From Lentimonas sp002292345 (GTDB lineage Bacteria > Verrucomicrobiota > Verrucomicrobiia > Opitutales > Coraliomargaritaceae), in contig CAXLMP010000045.1 in NCBI GenBank assembly GCA_964187655.1, forward strand, positions 1 to 64,000: DNA of 64,000 nucleotides. Direction: 5' to 3'. Below are positions 32,823-41,972 of this stretch, one piece after another. The position numbers and the translations under genes were made by a program. Under the pieces are notes generated by a model that was not told the DNA's origin, searched no databases, and saw only the letters and a list, made by a program, of their open reading frames with translations. Numbering within the stretch: the first letter of the stretch is position 1; every line of letters begins with the position of its first letter.

Positions 32823-34545
32823 TGATTAAATCCATAAAGTCTCCCTCTTTTGAAGCGAGTTCGCTCCAAGTGCCCTCGCCTACTTTTCTGCCTTTCTTGA
32901 GTACGATGATGCGATCTGCATTCCGGATCGTGCTCAGTCGATGAGCTATCGTAATGGTGGTGCGCCCATGAGCGAGTCGTTCGAATGCCTCCTGGACGAG
33001 ACGCTCACTCTCGTAGTCTAAGGCACTGGTGGCTTCATCTAGAATTAGCACTTTAGGGTCGCGTAGAAGCGCACGGGCAATCGCAATACGTTGTCTCTGT
33101 CCGCCAGACAAACTCACCCCTCGTTCCCCTACTTTGGTGTCTAATCCGTCCGGTAGTTCCTCAATAAATTCCAGCGCATTTGCATTTAAGGCAGCTTCAC
33201 GCACGTCTTCAATGCTAGCAGTTGGTCGACCAAAGCGGATGTTGTCTAATAATGAGCCTGAGAGTAATAAGTTGTCCTGCATAACAATTGCACAGTTAAG
33301 TCGAAATTGCCGGACGTCGATTTCGTGCTGAGGCACACCATCAATATGAATTCCCCCTTCGGTCGCGGCATAGAATCCGAGCATTAGACTTACCAATGTG
33401 CTTTTACCTGAGCCACTCGGCCCTACAAATGCAACATGCTCACCCGCTTTGATACATGTGGAAAAGTCGTGAATAACTTGAGGTTGAGACTCATCGTATG
33501 CGAACGATACTTTATTAAACTCAATCTGGCCTGCGACTTGATCTAAAGACTGTGTGCCCTGCCATGCTTCAACGTACCCTGAATCCATCAACTCCTTAAT
33601 ACTGCGAAAACTCTCAGCACCGAGAAGATATTGCATACTAAATTGCGTGATCATGTATATCGGTTGAAAGCAAATCGGTAATGACGCGACTAGTGCGACC
33701 ATCGCACCTAAGGTTAATTTATCTTCAATAACCAGCCACCCACATGCTGCGACGGCTATGATTGAAAGTGCCGAGACGGCAGTAAACAGAATGTAACCAA
33801 GTCCCTGATTAAGTCGCATCTGATCGACACGCTCATCACTGTAGGCATCACTCAGTTGATCCATCTGCTGGCGCGCTTGCTGCTCTTGTCCATAGCCGCG
33901 GACTAATCGAATAGCCGAGATGAATTCGTTAGCCTGCCCAGTCATGTCCTCGCGAGCGAGACGCACTGTGTGATTAACCGCCTCAATCGGCTTGAAAAAA
34001 TAATAACGAACAATTGCGAAGATCGGCACGCAGACCGCGACGATAAGTAGTAGCCACGGGTTAATATACGTCAGCATAGCAATCACAAGCCCTGCTCGAA
34101 AGAGCTCTGGGATGACCGCCGTGACGATCATGATCAGTGTGAACTCGATGTTGTTGGTATCAAAGGTATATTTCGAAAGAAGCCGCCCAGTTTGAACCGA
34201 ATCCAAGAATCTGAAATGCATGAAATTTAACTTATGAAAAAGCCGAGAGCGCAGCTCGCGCAAGATCAACTGGACATCAACCGCGAGAAAACGCACTGCA
34301 ATTTTCATCGAGATGAGGTGCAATACTAACAACGCCAGTGAGATACCCGTATAATACAAAACCTCAGTCAGATCACGATTTGCGACGGACTGATCAACGA
34401 TTCGCTGCGTAATTACAGGAAACGGTGTGATCGCTAAGATGCTAATGACGCGAAAGAACCCATAGATCCAAAGATGTTTCTTTTGGATCCATATATAGGA
34501 TATTAGGGACTGACGCTCGAGCCCGAGGTGTTCATCGGCATGCAT
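32809..34545 (-). CDS. ABC exporter, fused membrane and ATPase domains (MsbA-like)
   Basis: 578 residues, a half-transporter that would dimerise. Six transmembrane segments fill about 25-300, followed by the ATPase domain: Walker A GPSGSGKST, Q-loop AIVMQDNLL, signature VSLSGGQRQRIAIARALL, Walker B VLILDEATSALD, switch His in TITIAHRLSTI. Members export lipids, peptides or drugs; the substrate cannot be read from sequence. Lies 33 bp after the TPR gene and overlaps priA. Confidence 0.88.
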   Translation of the reverse strand: MHADEHLGLERQSLISYIWIQKKHLWIYGFFRVISILAITPFPVITQRIVDQSVANRDLTEVLYYTGISLALLVLHLISMKIAVRFLAVDVQLILRELRSRLFHKLNFMHFRFLDSVQTGRLLSKYTFDTNNIEFTLIMIVTAVIPELFRAGLVIAMLTYINPWLLLIVAVCVPIFAIVRYYFFKPIEAVNHTVRLAREDMTGQANEFISAIRLVRGYGQEQQARQQMDQLSDAYSDERVDQMRLNQGLGYILFTAVSALSIIAVAACGWLVIEDKLTLGAMVALVASLPICFQPIYMITQFSMQYLLGAESFRSIKELMDSGYVEAWQGTQSLDQVAGQIEFNKVSFAYDESQPQVIHDFSTCIKAGEHVAFVGPSGSGKSTLVSLMLGFYAATEGGIHIDGVPQHEIDVRQFRLNCAIVMQDNLLLSGSLLDNIRFGRPTASIEDVREAALNANALEFIEELPDGLDTKVGERGVSLSGGQRQRIAIARALLRDPKVLILDEATSALDYESERLVQEAFERLAHGRTTITIAHRLSTIRNADRIIVLKKGRKVGEGTWSELASKEGDFMDLINAQS

Positions 34546-34578
34546 ATGTGTCAGAGCAGAAGATAAAATTCGCCCGAT

Positions 34579-34944
34579 TTAGCCAATCCCCAATTCGTCA
34601 CAAAGCTTCAAAAAAGCCCCGTATTCGTGCAGTTCGGCGAGATCAGGATCATTACACATCCAAACATAATCGTCATAACCAAAGATGATGGCTGTGCGAA
34701 GTGCTTTGATTGCATCAGGCCTGCGCTTCTTAAGCGCGAGACTACACGCTAAATTATAATGCACGGTTGGGTCTTCAGGTGCTAGGCGAACCAGTTTGCG
34801 ATCCAAGCGAAGCCCCGCATCGAGTTGCCCGGTCTGCGTGTAGAGGTGAGCGAGCATCGAGACGACGCGTACATCCTTGGGCATACGCTTGTATAAGTCT
34901 TTGAAGAAACTTAGTTCGAAATCAAAACTTTCGCGCTTGATCAT
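34579..34944 (-). CDS. Small TPR-repeat protein
   Basis: 121 residues. At least two tetratricopeptide-type helical pairs are visible: VRVVSMLAHLYTQTGQLDAG (about 25-44) and DPTVHYNLACSLALKKRRPD (about 58-77), followed by AIKALRTAIIFGYDD. No signal peptide or catalytic motif. Such proteins mediate protein-protein contacts. It is 12 bp after the Fur-like gene and in the same operon as the ABC exporter and priA, which gives no specific hint to its partner. Confidence 0.75.
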   Translation of the reverse strand: MIKRESFDFELSFFKDLYKRMPKDVRVVSMLAHLYTQTGQLDAGLRLDRKLVRLAPEDPTVHYNLACSLALKKRRPDAIKALRTAIIFGYDDYVWMCNDPDLAELHEYGAFLKLCDELGIG

Positions 34945-34956
34945 GCCACTGCAGCG

Positions 34957-35442
34957 TTAGCGCTTTGTGCCTCCGCGTTCGCAAATCCCTGCAGAATTCA
35001 ATTCCCTGCAATGAGCTGAGACCTGGAGCCGTTGCGTTTCGACTTCGAGCGATAACTTGTTGGCTACAGTCTTGCCATACCACTCCATGAACGGCGCATC
35101 AATTTCGAAAATCTTATCACAATCAAGGCAGATCACCTGTGCTTGGAAGGTAGTGACATTCTTATTTGCCATGTAAAACTTGTAATCTCGACCGACATCG
35201 ACCTCGCGAATAAGGCTACTTTCGGTCAAAATAGGCAATGCACGATAGACTGTTGCCCGAGAAACAGTGGCGTCGATTTCACGAGCTCGATCGAGCAAAT
35301 CCTCGGCTGTAAAATGATCGGGATGCCCATAAGCAGCATCAAAGATGGCCAGGCGCTGATTAGTGACGCGTAGGCCCTTGCTGGTAAGAAACTCCTTAAA
35401 AGTTTCGCGTATGCTCTCTTGATCTGGGGTATTTGCATCCAT
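34957..35442 (-). CDS. Fur-family transcriptional regulator with altered metal site
   Basis: 161 residues. Winged-helix part: GLRVTNQRLAIFDAAYGHPD, FTAEDLLDRA and the recognition helix region VSRATVYRALPILTESSLI, all typical of Fur/PerR/Zur. Structural zinc cysteines Cys105 and Cys108 (VICLDC) and a possible second pair Cys145/Cys154 are present. The usual His-rich element before the first cysteines (HHHDH type) is replaced by VTTFQAQ, so the canonical regulatory metal site seems lost. Head of the operon with TPR, ABC exporter and priA. What it senses is unclear. Confidence 0.85.
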   Translation of the reverse strand: MDANTPDQESIRETFKEFLTSKGLRVTNQRLAIFDAAYGHPDHFTAEDLLDRAREIDATVSRATVYRALPILTESSLIREVDVGRDYKFYMANKNVTTFQAQVICLDCDKIFEIDAPFMEWYGKTVANKLSLEVETQRLQVSAHCRELNSAGICERGGTKR

Positions 35443-35584
35443 GAATTACTTATTGAGACAGAATTGAGACTAGGGAACTCTGCATGGCAAGCCCCCAATC
35501 AATCAGTACAAAAAAATAGCGCAAAAATATACTAGAAAAGCCTTGATTAAACGGCTCACAACGCTTTGCTCTTCCGTTTTTCCA

Positions 35585-35899
35585 ATGAAAGCCACTATCA
35601 AAACACAAGGTCGCCAATTTACTGTAACTGAAGGCGATGTCCTCAAGGTTAACTCCTTCCCTGACACGGAAGCAGGTGACACGATTGACATCAATCAAGT
35701 CCTCATGATCGGTGAAGGTGCAGACGCTCGTTTCGGAGCTCCTCTGATTGAGGGTGCAATCGTTAAAGCTACTATCCTCGAGAATAAGAAGGACAAGAAG
35801 GTAATCGTCTTCAAAAAGAAGCGTCGCCAAGGCTATAAGAAGCGCCGTGGCCACCGTCAGCATCTTTCCGTCATCAAGATCGAATCCATCAACGGATAA
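35585..35899 (+). CDS. rplU: Ribosomal protein bL21
   Basis: 104 residues from ATG 35585 (open to 35543; the upstream 14 residues are not L21). MKATIKTQGRQFTVTEGDVL and VFKKKRRQGYKKRRGHRQ are diagnostic for L21, a 23S rRNA-binding large-subunit protein. rpmA follows after 27 bp, the universal bacterial L21-L27 pairing. The divergent Fur-like operon starts 143 bp upstream, so both promoters lie in that gap. Confidence 0.97.
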   Translation: MKATIKTQGRQFTVTEGDVLKVNSFPDTEAGDTIDINQVLMIGEGADARFGAPLIEGAIVKATILENKKDKKVIVFKKKRRQGYKKRRGHRQHLSVIKIESING

Positions 35900-35926
35900 T
35901 TAAACAAGTTTAGGAGAACTTAAAAA

Positions 35927-36181
35927 ATGTCACATAAAAAAGGACAAGGAACTTCACGTAACGGACGCGATAGTAATTCAAAACGCCTCGGCGTTAAGAA
36001 ATTCGGTGGCGAAGCCGTTATCCCTGGCAACATTATTTTGCGCCAACGCGGCACGCGCTACCACCCTGGCGCTGGCGTCGGAATGGGCCGTGATCACACG
36101 CTCTTTGCATTGGTAGCCGGTAAGGTTGCTTTCGATAAATTACATCGCAAGATCAATATCGAAGAAGTCGTTGCAGCATAA
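35927..36181 (+). CDS. rpmA: Ribosomal protein bL27
   Basis: 84 residues. SHKKGQGTSRNGRDSNSKRL, GNIILRQRGTRYHPGAGVGMG and DHTLFALVAGKV are the L27 signature. Its N-terminus reaches the peptidyl-transferase centre. Unusually for this window it has a clear Shine-Dalgarno element (AGGAG at 35912-35916, ten bases before ATG). No N-terminal cleavable extension of the Firmicutes kind. Followed by a strong terminator. Confidence 0.98.
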   Translation: MSHKKGQGTSRNGRDSNSKRLGVKKFGGEAVIPGNIILRQRGTRYHPGAGVGMGRDHTLFALVAGKVAFDKLHRKINIEEVVAA

Positions 36182-36205
36182 GCGATTTTAAATCGACATA
36201 TTTTC

Positions 36206-36238
36206 AAAAATCCCGACCCTTAAGAGTCGGGATTTTTT
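36206..36238 (+). terminator. Terminator after rpmA, abutting the next start codon
   Basis: AATCCCGAC (36209-36217) pairs perfectly with GTCGGGATT (36226-36234). The flanking A-run pairs with a T-run to 36238, so it can work in both directions. The ATG of the next gene begins at 36239, immediately after the T-tract. Confidence 0.85.
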
Positions 36239-36547
36239 ATGTCTGAACAACTCAAAGATTTACGCACTCAACGCGACCTAATTAAAAGGCACTTAACTTG
36301 GCTTGATACTCAGATTGCGAATGCCGAAGGTTCCGTGGATCAGGGCGCAGCCGTTGCGGCCACAAATAGTGCGCCCAAAGTACCGATGAGTCCAGTAGCC
36401 CCTGCATCCGAAATTGACGAAGAGCGCCAACTTACCTCTGGTACCTCTGATGTTAGACGCGCTCAGGTCGGATGCTTCCTCTTTTTCGTTGGCGGCATTC
36501 TACTGTTCCTCTTCTTCCTGTTCGGTCTACCCTATCTAATCGACTAG
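36239..36547 (+). CDS. Small membrane protein of unknown function
   Basis: 102 residues. N-terminal helix with coiled-coil character (SEQLKDLRTQRDLIKRHLTW, about 2-30), an Ala/Pro-rich linker (30-75), and one strongly hydrophobic C-terminal segment (GCFLFFVGGILLFLFFLFGL, about 78-97). It looks tail-anchored. The start sits directly on the rpmA terminator T-tract, leaving no room for an ordinary leader unless transcription reads through from rpmA. No homologue recognised. Confidence 0.6.
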   Translation: MSEQLKDLRTQRDLIKRHLTWLDTQIANAEGSVDQGAAVAATNSAPKVPMSPVAPASEIDEERQLTSGTSDVRRAQVGCFLFFVGGILLFLFFLFGLPYLID

Positions 36548-36649
36548 AGTTGCCGTTCGCAGACATAACTTCGGCATCTCCGGCAGATCCCTGTCCTGCC
36601 ATTTATTGTAGCCGCGACTTGTTTGGGCTCTGCATCCTGAAACACGGCG

Positions 36650-36691
36650 GGCGAACCAAGGTTGGCACTATATCCTGGTTAGGTTCGAGCC
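36650..36691. repeat. Imperfect inverted repeat between convergent genes
   Basis: In the 185-bp gap before the helicase stop, GGCGAACC (36650-36657) pairs with GGTTCGAGCC (36682-36691) with one bulge, and AACCAAGG with CCTGGTT gives an alternative inner pairing. No T-tract. It may be a REP-like element or transcript end. Otherwise the gap (36548-36732) shows nothing. Confidence 0.35.
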
Positions 36692-36732
36692 ATGAGGCGC
36701 AACTACAAAGTTACCCATCTGCAACGTAGGCC

Positions 36733-39700
36733 TCAGTCGTTGATCAAAAATTCAAAGTCCGTACGTGTCAGGCCAGTGCCCGAAGACTGACTACCTGGCT
36801 CGTCGACTAACTGCCGAAACAGTTCTGCCTTACGAGCTTTTAGGTCTAGCATGCGCTCTTCGATCGTATGCTTCATGATTAAACGCTGCACAAAAACAGA
36901 ACGTTTTTGACCGATGCGATGCGCACGATCGCTAGCCTGATTTTCCACTGCAGGATTCCACCACGGGTCGATATGAAAAACATAGTTGGCGCGTGTTAAA
37001 TTCAGTCCGACGCCCCCCGTCTTTAAACTGATAAAGAAAAACGACGGGCCATTCTCTAACTGAAACTCTTGAACTATCTTCTTTCGCTTTGCCATCGGCG
37101 TATTCCCATCCATGCGCAGATAGCGCACCCCTGCCTGCTTGGCAACTTTCTCCATTAGATCCAAACCGCCGCGAAACTGCGAAAAGACCAATGCTGCATT
37201 TCCTTCAGACTCAAGTTCTTCGAGTTTGTCGGCCAGATAGGCAAACTTCGGTGCAAGCTCTTTGACCGGCTTATTCAGCAACTCGGGACTCACGCAGACT
37301 TGACGTAAGCGCAAGATAGCCGCGAGTGCTACGATTCCAGCCTGCTGCTCTGGGCGATCTTCAAAGGCTTCGGCCACTTCCTCGCGCACTTCAGCCACTG
37401 TGCGTGCATACATTTCCTTCTGCAGCGGTGTCATTTCGAGAAACAACTCGTGTTCCTCCTTGCGCGGTAATTCTTTCAATATTTTGTCCTTCGTACGGCG
37501 AAAAATGAATGGCTTTGCTCGTCTCAGTAAGCGCTCAGGATCCCTTCGAAAGGATTCCTTGAAATGCTTCAAGCTACCAAAAATACCTGGCACCGCAGTC
37601 GACATGACCGAGTAAAACTCGCTGATGTTATTTTCCACAGGCGTACCAGTCAGGCACAGTGTAAAGCGGCGTTCCAATCGAGCAGCAGCTTTGGTACGCG
37701 CGGCCGTCACATTCTTCAAGCAATGGGCTTCATCAAATACAACAATGTCGAAATGATATTCTTCGTAGGCCGCGATTTCAACTCTGACACGATCATACGT
37801 GGTAAGTATCACTTGAGCCGTTTGAATGGCTTCATGGATCTCGCCTCTTACCAAGCAGTCTCGGACAACAATCCCTGGTGCGAAACGCTCAAATTCATCT
37901 AGCCAATTAAACACCAAACTTGGCGGCAGAACGATCAGTATGGCACCTTTCTTTTTCGCTAGATCACTTTGTAAACGCTGCGCGATAAACCCGATCGTTT
38001 GCACAGTCTTACCTAGCCCCATGTCATCGGCGAGGCAGGCACCGAAGCGATGCTGGTAAAGGAACTCAATCCAGGCGCAACCTTCGTTCTGATATGCGCG
38101 CAGCTCAGCGTTAAATCCCTTTGGCAATTCAAAGGCATCAAGCTCGTCGAAATCATTTAGACTTTGAAATAGTTGTTCGGCTTCTGGCGGAAGTGAAATC
38201 CTCAAACCGCTTCGTCGCATCGATAGCCAGTCCAACATCTCCAAGCGAGATACTTGAATTGCTTCTTCCATATGCTTGCCGCGCTTGGATGACTTTGCCC
38301 GATCTTTTTTAGAAAACATCTCCGCGAGCAACTCTAAACTCGCCTCTTGATCGACACCTAAATCTGGAATAATCCAGTTACCGTCATCATCACGTAACAA
38401 AAGTTCACCCCGAACCAACAACTGCCACTCAGCACCTGTTAATATTCGTTCTCCACATTGAATCGATGGGTGAAGTGCAAACCAGTCAATATCACGCTTA
38501 CTTTCCAACTCGCTGATCATTTCTACCTGAACCGGCGTGGATCGAACCGACTGGTTTTCATATTTAAAATCGACATTCAGTGTTCGCGCCAGCAACGAAG
38601 CGCGTTGCAACATCGATTCACGCGCACCAGTGCCTTCGACAGAAAACAAGCACTTCTCCAGCAGACGAATGTCGTCCCTCGATTCTGGGTCGAAAAAGCT
38701 GAAGAGCAACATTGCCAAGCGCTGAATAGGAATCGGATAACTCACCCACTCTGCCGTCGCAGAATCGACTCCAAGTACTTGATAGCCACTATTTTCAGCG
38801 CTCAGCACCAGATCTAAGCCGTTGAAAATCTTTAATACTATACTCTCTTGATACGCACCAAAGAACTCCGGGATTTCTCCTGAAACACGCTGACGCAGAA
38901 GTTGGCGACCATCTGGATCTGCCGCTACATATTGGCGCACAGTATCCATCAATACACGCACGCGTGACTTGGCATTAAAAAAATCACCACGCTGCTCGAT
39001 GAGCGGCTTTAGAATGTGCTGAATAAGCGGTAAGAGTGAGATACGATGCCCGCGAACATCAATTGAAAAACCAAGTGCCGCACACCGCGAGTTCGGCCCT
39101 GCAGACATGTTGACAGCTAGTTTTACTGCATCATCACCTACATTTATGAGCGAAGCGGCAGCTCCCTCGCATTCGAAATGCAGATCTCCTTCAGTGCTCC
39201 ATTCTTGCTCAAACGGCAAGACCGTTGCTTCCGAACTGAATTGCTCCAGCGGGACCGACAACGGCAAGAAACTGCCCGATCGAGAAGAGTCCTCATCAGC
39301 ACTGAACATGTGATAATATTCGACAGCAGAATTATCACCTAAGTCATACAAAGTGCCGTCTTCTGCGACTCCCCAATAGGTATTTCCGAGAGCACCAACT
39401 ATCTCGATACGCTCACCAGTATCAGATTTTCCGACCATCTTCGCATCGACTACATCAGCTTCCAAATTGAGAACATAGTAGGGCTGTAAAGTGCCCTGCC
39501 CGATTTTCAGTAACTGTCTATCCTGCCCGATCTCGATTAAAACTGTTACTCCGTGATGCTTTGCCTCTTCAAGCAACTCAGGAAGTTCATCATCATCTTT
39601 TAAACTAAACGTTCGCGCCGCTCCTCGCCCTAAAGGATCACCCTCCAGTATAGAAGCAATCGTAGTCAGGAAGCCGCGGGGAAGCTGACCGAGAATGTTA

Positions 39701-40188
39701 AATACAATGTTCCCTGTCGTGGACTGAACCGACAATAAAAGCGAATTTTCAACGCTTTTGACCTCCACGAATTGGTCTAGACGCTCTTCTGTTGGCTCGG
39801 CCAGAGAAATATAACCAAGCTGTCGGCGAAGCTCATTAATGTATGAGTCTGGCATACTAATGCCCTCGAAGCTCTTCATGTGTGCAGTAGTGTAAACTGC
39901 TGCAGCGGCGGCGGCGCAATGTTTGCACTGCCCCCGATGCTCCCAAGTCGGGCAATCACATCGATGTTCTAAACTCTCTTGTTCAACCCACAGATCCACC
40001 CGATAGGGTTTACTACGACTGCCCCAAATCGTTGCAACGAGTTCACGCGAAACGGGGCTCCAGCTCAGATTCTTGACCGCATGCGTTTTAAAGTATGTCA
40101 GGCCTTGCTGCAAATAGGACGAATCAACCACCCGTTTATATGCTTCAACGGGAAGATCTTCAAAAACTCTGAGTGCGTCTGTAATCAT
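36733..40188 (-). CDS. SWIM zinc-finger SNF2-family helicase
   Basis: 1151 residues from ATG 40188, chosen because TDALRVFEDLPVEAYKRVV looks like the true beginning; the frame is open to 40293. SWIM finger CxC...CxH at about 77-90 (CDCPTW, QCKHC). A long middle region without motifs (about 120-680) is followed by the SNF2 core: ADDMGLGKTVQ (Walker A), VVFDEAHCLKN (DEAH box), CLTGTPVENN, and the C-terminal half with GNAALVFSQFRGGLDLM, TGGVGLNLTRANYVFHIDPWWNPAVE (key part WWNPAVENQASDRAHRIGQ). These are DNA translocases; bacterial members are linked to transcription or repair, with unknown exact role. Divergent from sulP. Confidence 0.88.
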   Translation of the reverse strand: MITDALRVFEDLPVEAYKRVVDSSYLQQGLTYFKTHAVKNLSWSPVSRELVATIWGSRSKPYRVDLWVEQESLEHRCDCPTWEHRGQCKHCAAAAAAVYTTAHMKSFEGISMPDSYINELRRQLGYISLAEPTEERLDQFVEVKSVENSLLLSVQSTTGNIVFNILGQLPRGFLTTIASILEGDPLGRGAARTFSLKDDDELPELLEEAKHHGVTVLIEIGQDRQLLKIGQGTLQPYYVLNLEADVVDAKMVGKSDTGERIEIVGALGNTYWGVAEDGTLYDLGDNSAVEYYHMFSADEDSSRSGSFLPLSVPLEQFSSEATVLPFEQEWSTEGDLHFECEGAAASLINVGDDAVKLAVNMSAGPNSRCAALGFSIDVRGHRISLLPLIQHILKPLIEQRGDFFNAKSRVRVLMDTVRQYVAADPDGRQLLRQRVSGEIPEFFGAYQESIVLKIFNGLDLVLSAENSGYQVLGVDSATAEWVSYPIPIQRLAMLLFSFFDPESRDDIRLLEKCLFSVEGTGARESMLQRASLLARTLNVDFKYENQSVRSTPVQVEMISELESKRDIDWFALHPSIQCGERILTGAEWQLLVRGELLLRDDDGNWIIPDLGVDQEASLELLAEMFSKKDRAKSSKRGKHMEEAIQVSRLEMLDWLSMRRSGLRISLPPEAEQLFQSLNDFDELDAFELPKGFNAELRAYQNEGCAWIEFLYQHRFGACLADDMGLGKTVQTIGFIAQRLQSDLAKKKGAILIVLPPSLVFNWLDEFERFAPGIVVRDCLVRGEIHEAIQTAQVILTTYDRVRVEIAAYEEYHFDIVVFDEAHCLKNVTAARTKAAARLERRFTLCLTGTPVENNISEFYSVMSTAVPGIFGSLKHFKESFRRDPERLLRRAKPFIFRRTKDKILKELPRKEEHELFLEMTPLQKEMYARTVAEVREEVAEAFEDRPEQQAGIVALAAILRLRQVCVSPELLNKPVKELAPKFAYLADKLEELESEGNAALVFSQFRGGLDLMEKVAKQAGVRYLRMDGNTPMAKRKKIVQEFQLENGPSFFFISLKTGGVGLNLTRANYVFHIDPWWNPAVENQASDRAHRIGQKRSVFVQRLIMKHTIEERMLDLKARKAELFRQLVDEPGSQSSGTGLTRTDFEFLIND

Positions 40189-40394
40189 GATGAATCGGAG
40201 CTCTTGAACACCGAATCTGCCCATAAAGTGAATTTGCAGCGTTTTGGCGATATTTTTCGATTTTAATTTTGTTATTTTACGTGAGTTTTGCACGCACGCT
40301 TTGCCATCAAAGGCACATCGACTGCTAGAATCTTGCAGGTCATTAAAGTTCTACTTGATCAACTGCACACTCTTTGTCTTGCTCCGCGGCATTC

Positions 40395-40430
40395 ACGCCA
40401 GCAGGCCTTCCTGCTGGCGTTGCGATTTTT
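40395..40430 (+). terminator. Terminator-like hairpin in the sulP leader (attenuator candidate)
   Basis: ACGCCAGCAGG (40395-40405) pairs perfectly with CCTGCTGGCGT (40410-40420) around the loop CCTT, followed after five bases by TTTTT (40426-40430). The sulP ATG is 11 bp further on. The gene on the other side is divergent, so no upstream plus-strand gene needs this terminator. Confidence 0.65.
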
Positions 40431-40440
40431 CAAGCTGAAC

Positions 40441-41925
40441 ATGACTAATAACAAATATTTTCAAGAATGGTTTTCGAACCCACGTCGCGATGTCATCGCT
40501 GGCACGGTCGTTGCTCTTGCGCTCATTCCTGAGGCGATCGCTTTCTCAATCATTGCGGGTGTCGACCCAAAGGTCGGTCTTTACGCTTCGTTTTGTATCG
40601 CCGTCGTCATTGCGTTCATCGGCGGCCGTTCAGGCATGATCTCTGCGGCAACAGGTGCGATGGCTGTGTTGCTTGTCTCTTTGGTGCGCGATCATGGTCT
40701 GGAATATTTGCTTCCCGCGACAATCCTTACGGGATTACTGCAAATTTTAGCTGGTGCCTTTAAATTGGGTAATTTGATGCGCTTCGTGTCGCGGTCAGTC
40801 GTTACCGGCTTCGTCAATGCACTAGCGATTATCATCTTTATGGCGCAGTTGCCACAATTCCACGGTCAGGGGCTTCTAATGTATGGTATGGTCGCAGCAG
40901 GTCTCGGGATTATTTACGGCTTACCCCTACTCACTACGACCATCCCTTCTCCTCTCGTTTGCATTGTAGTGCTGACTGGCGTCTCAATGTCGATGGGCCT
41001 TGAAACGTTAAATACCGTGGGCGATATGGGCGACTTGCCATCCACGCTGCCAATCTTTTTGTTGCCCCAAGTACCGCTCAATTTCGAAACACTAAGTATT
41101 ATTTTACCATTCGCAATCTCACTAGCGATCGTTGGCTTGCTCGAATCCTTGATGACTTCAACTATAGTCGATGATCTGACAGATACTTCGAGCGATAAAA
41201 ACCGTGAATGTACGGGTCAGGGTGTCGCCAACATCGTATCCGGCTGCTTCGGCGGAATGGCGGGTTGCGCGATGATTGGCCAGTCCGTGATCAACGTCCA
41301 ATCGGGCGGGCGCGGGCGTCTCTCTACATTTTCAGCTGGTATCATTCTGCTGATTCTAATCGTGGCGATGGGAGATTTGGTTGGTCAGATCCCTATGGCC
41401 GCTCTAGTTGCTGTGATGATAATGGTCTCAATCGGCACTTTTAGTTGGTCGTCGATCAAAGATTTACGCATACACCACCGCACATCGAGTGTCGTGATGC
41501 TTACAACTGTCCTGACAACAGTTTTTACTCACAATTTAGCTTATGGCGTGGGCGCTGGTGTACTACTTAGCTCATTGTTTTTCGCCTACAAAGTATCAGG
41601 GCAACTCAACATCGCATCTGCCCTGGAAGTCTCTAAAAAAGAGCGTACGTATACTATACGTGGGCAGCTCTTTTTCGTCTCGGCTAGTAGCTTTGCCGAA
41701 GCTTTTGACTTTCGCGAGGTGGTCGATAAAGTGCGTATTGATGTATCGGCTGCACACTTTTGGGATTTGTCGGCAATTAATGCACTCGACCGTGTTGTCT
41801 TGAAATTTCGCCGTGAAGGCACAGAAGTTGATCTGTTCGGAATGAACGAAGCAAGCCAGACCCTAATTCTCGAAGTTGCCAAGTATGACAAACCTGGTGC
41901 AATGGATGGATCAAATGGTCATTAA
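40441..41925 (+). CDS. SulP-family anion transporter with STAS domain
   Basis: 494 residues from ATG 40441. The frame is open to 40288, but that stretch contains the leader hairpin. Membrane part (about 15-385) opens with RRDVIAGTVVALALIPEAIAFSIIAG, the SulP signature (its core is VVALALIPEAIAFS), and has some ten or more hydrophobic segments. A C-terminal STAS domain follows (about 400-485, RGQLFFVSASSF, then AAHFWDLSAINALDRVV). SulP proteins move sulfate, bicarbonate or dicarboxylates; the substrate is open. The universal stress protein gene follows after 47 bp, a pairing I recall as frequent. Confidence 0.9.
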   Translation: MTNNKYFQEWFSNPRRDVIAGTVVALALIPEAIAFSIIAGVDPKVGLYASFCIAVVIAFIGGRSGMISAATGAMAVLLVSLVRDHGLEYLLPATILTGLLQILAGAFKLGNLMRFVSRSVVTGFVNALAIIIFMAQLPQFHGQGLLMYGMVAAGLGIIYGLPLLTTTIPSPLVCIVVLTGVSMSMGLETLNTVGDMGDLPSTLPIFLLPQVPLNFETLSIILPFAISLAIVGLLESLMTSTIVDDLTDTSSDKNRECTGQGVANIVSGCFGGMAGCAMIGQSVINVQSGGRGRLSTFSAGIILLILIVAMGDLVGQIPMAALVAVMIMVSIGTFSWSSIKDLRIHHRTSSVVMLTTVLTTVFTHNLAYGVGAGVLLSSLFFAYKVSGQLNIASALEVSKKERTYTIRGQLFFVSASSFAEAFDFREVVDKVRIDVSAAHFWDLSAINALDRVVLKFRREGTEVDLFGMNEASQTLILEVAKYDKPGAMDGSNGH

Positions 41926-41972
41926 TATCCAATCCATTCACCATCAGTCATTACTCAATAACAAATTATAAG

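Noticed and set aside
40288..40440. N-terminal extension of SulP
   Set aside because: It would translate the leader hairpin; the residues are not membrane-like and ATG 40441 fits the family start.
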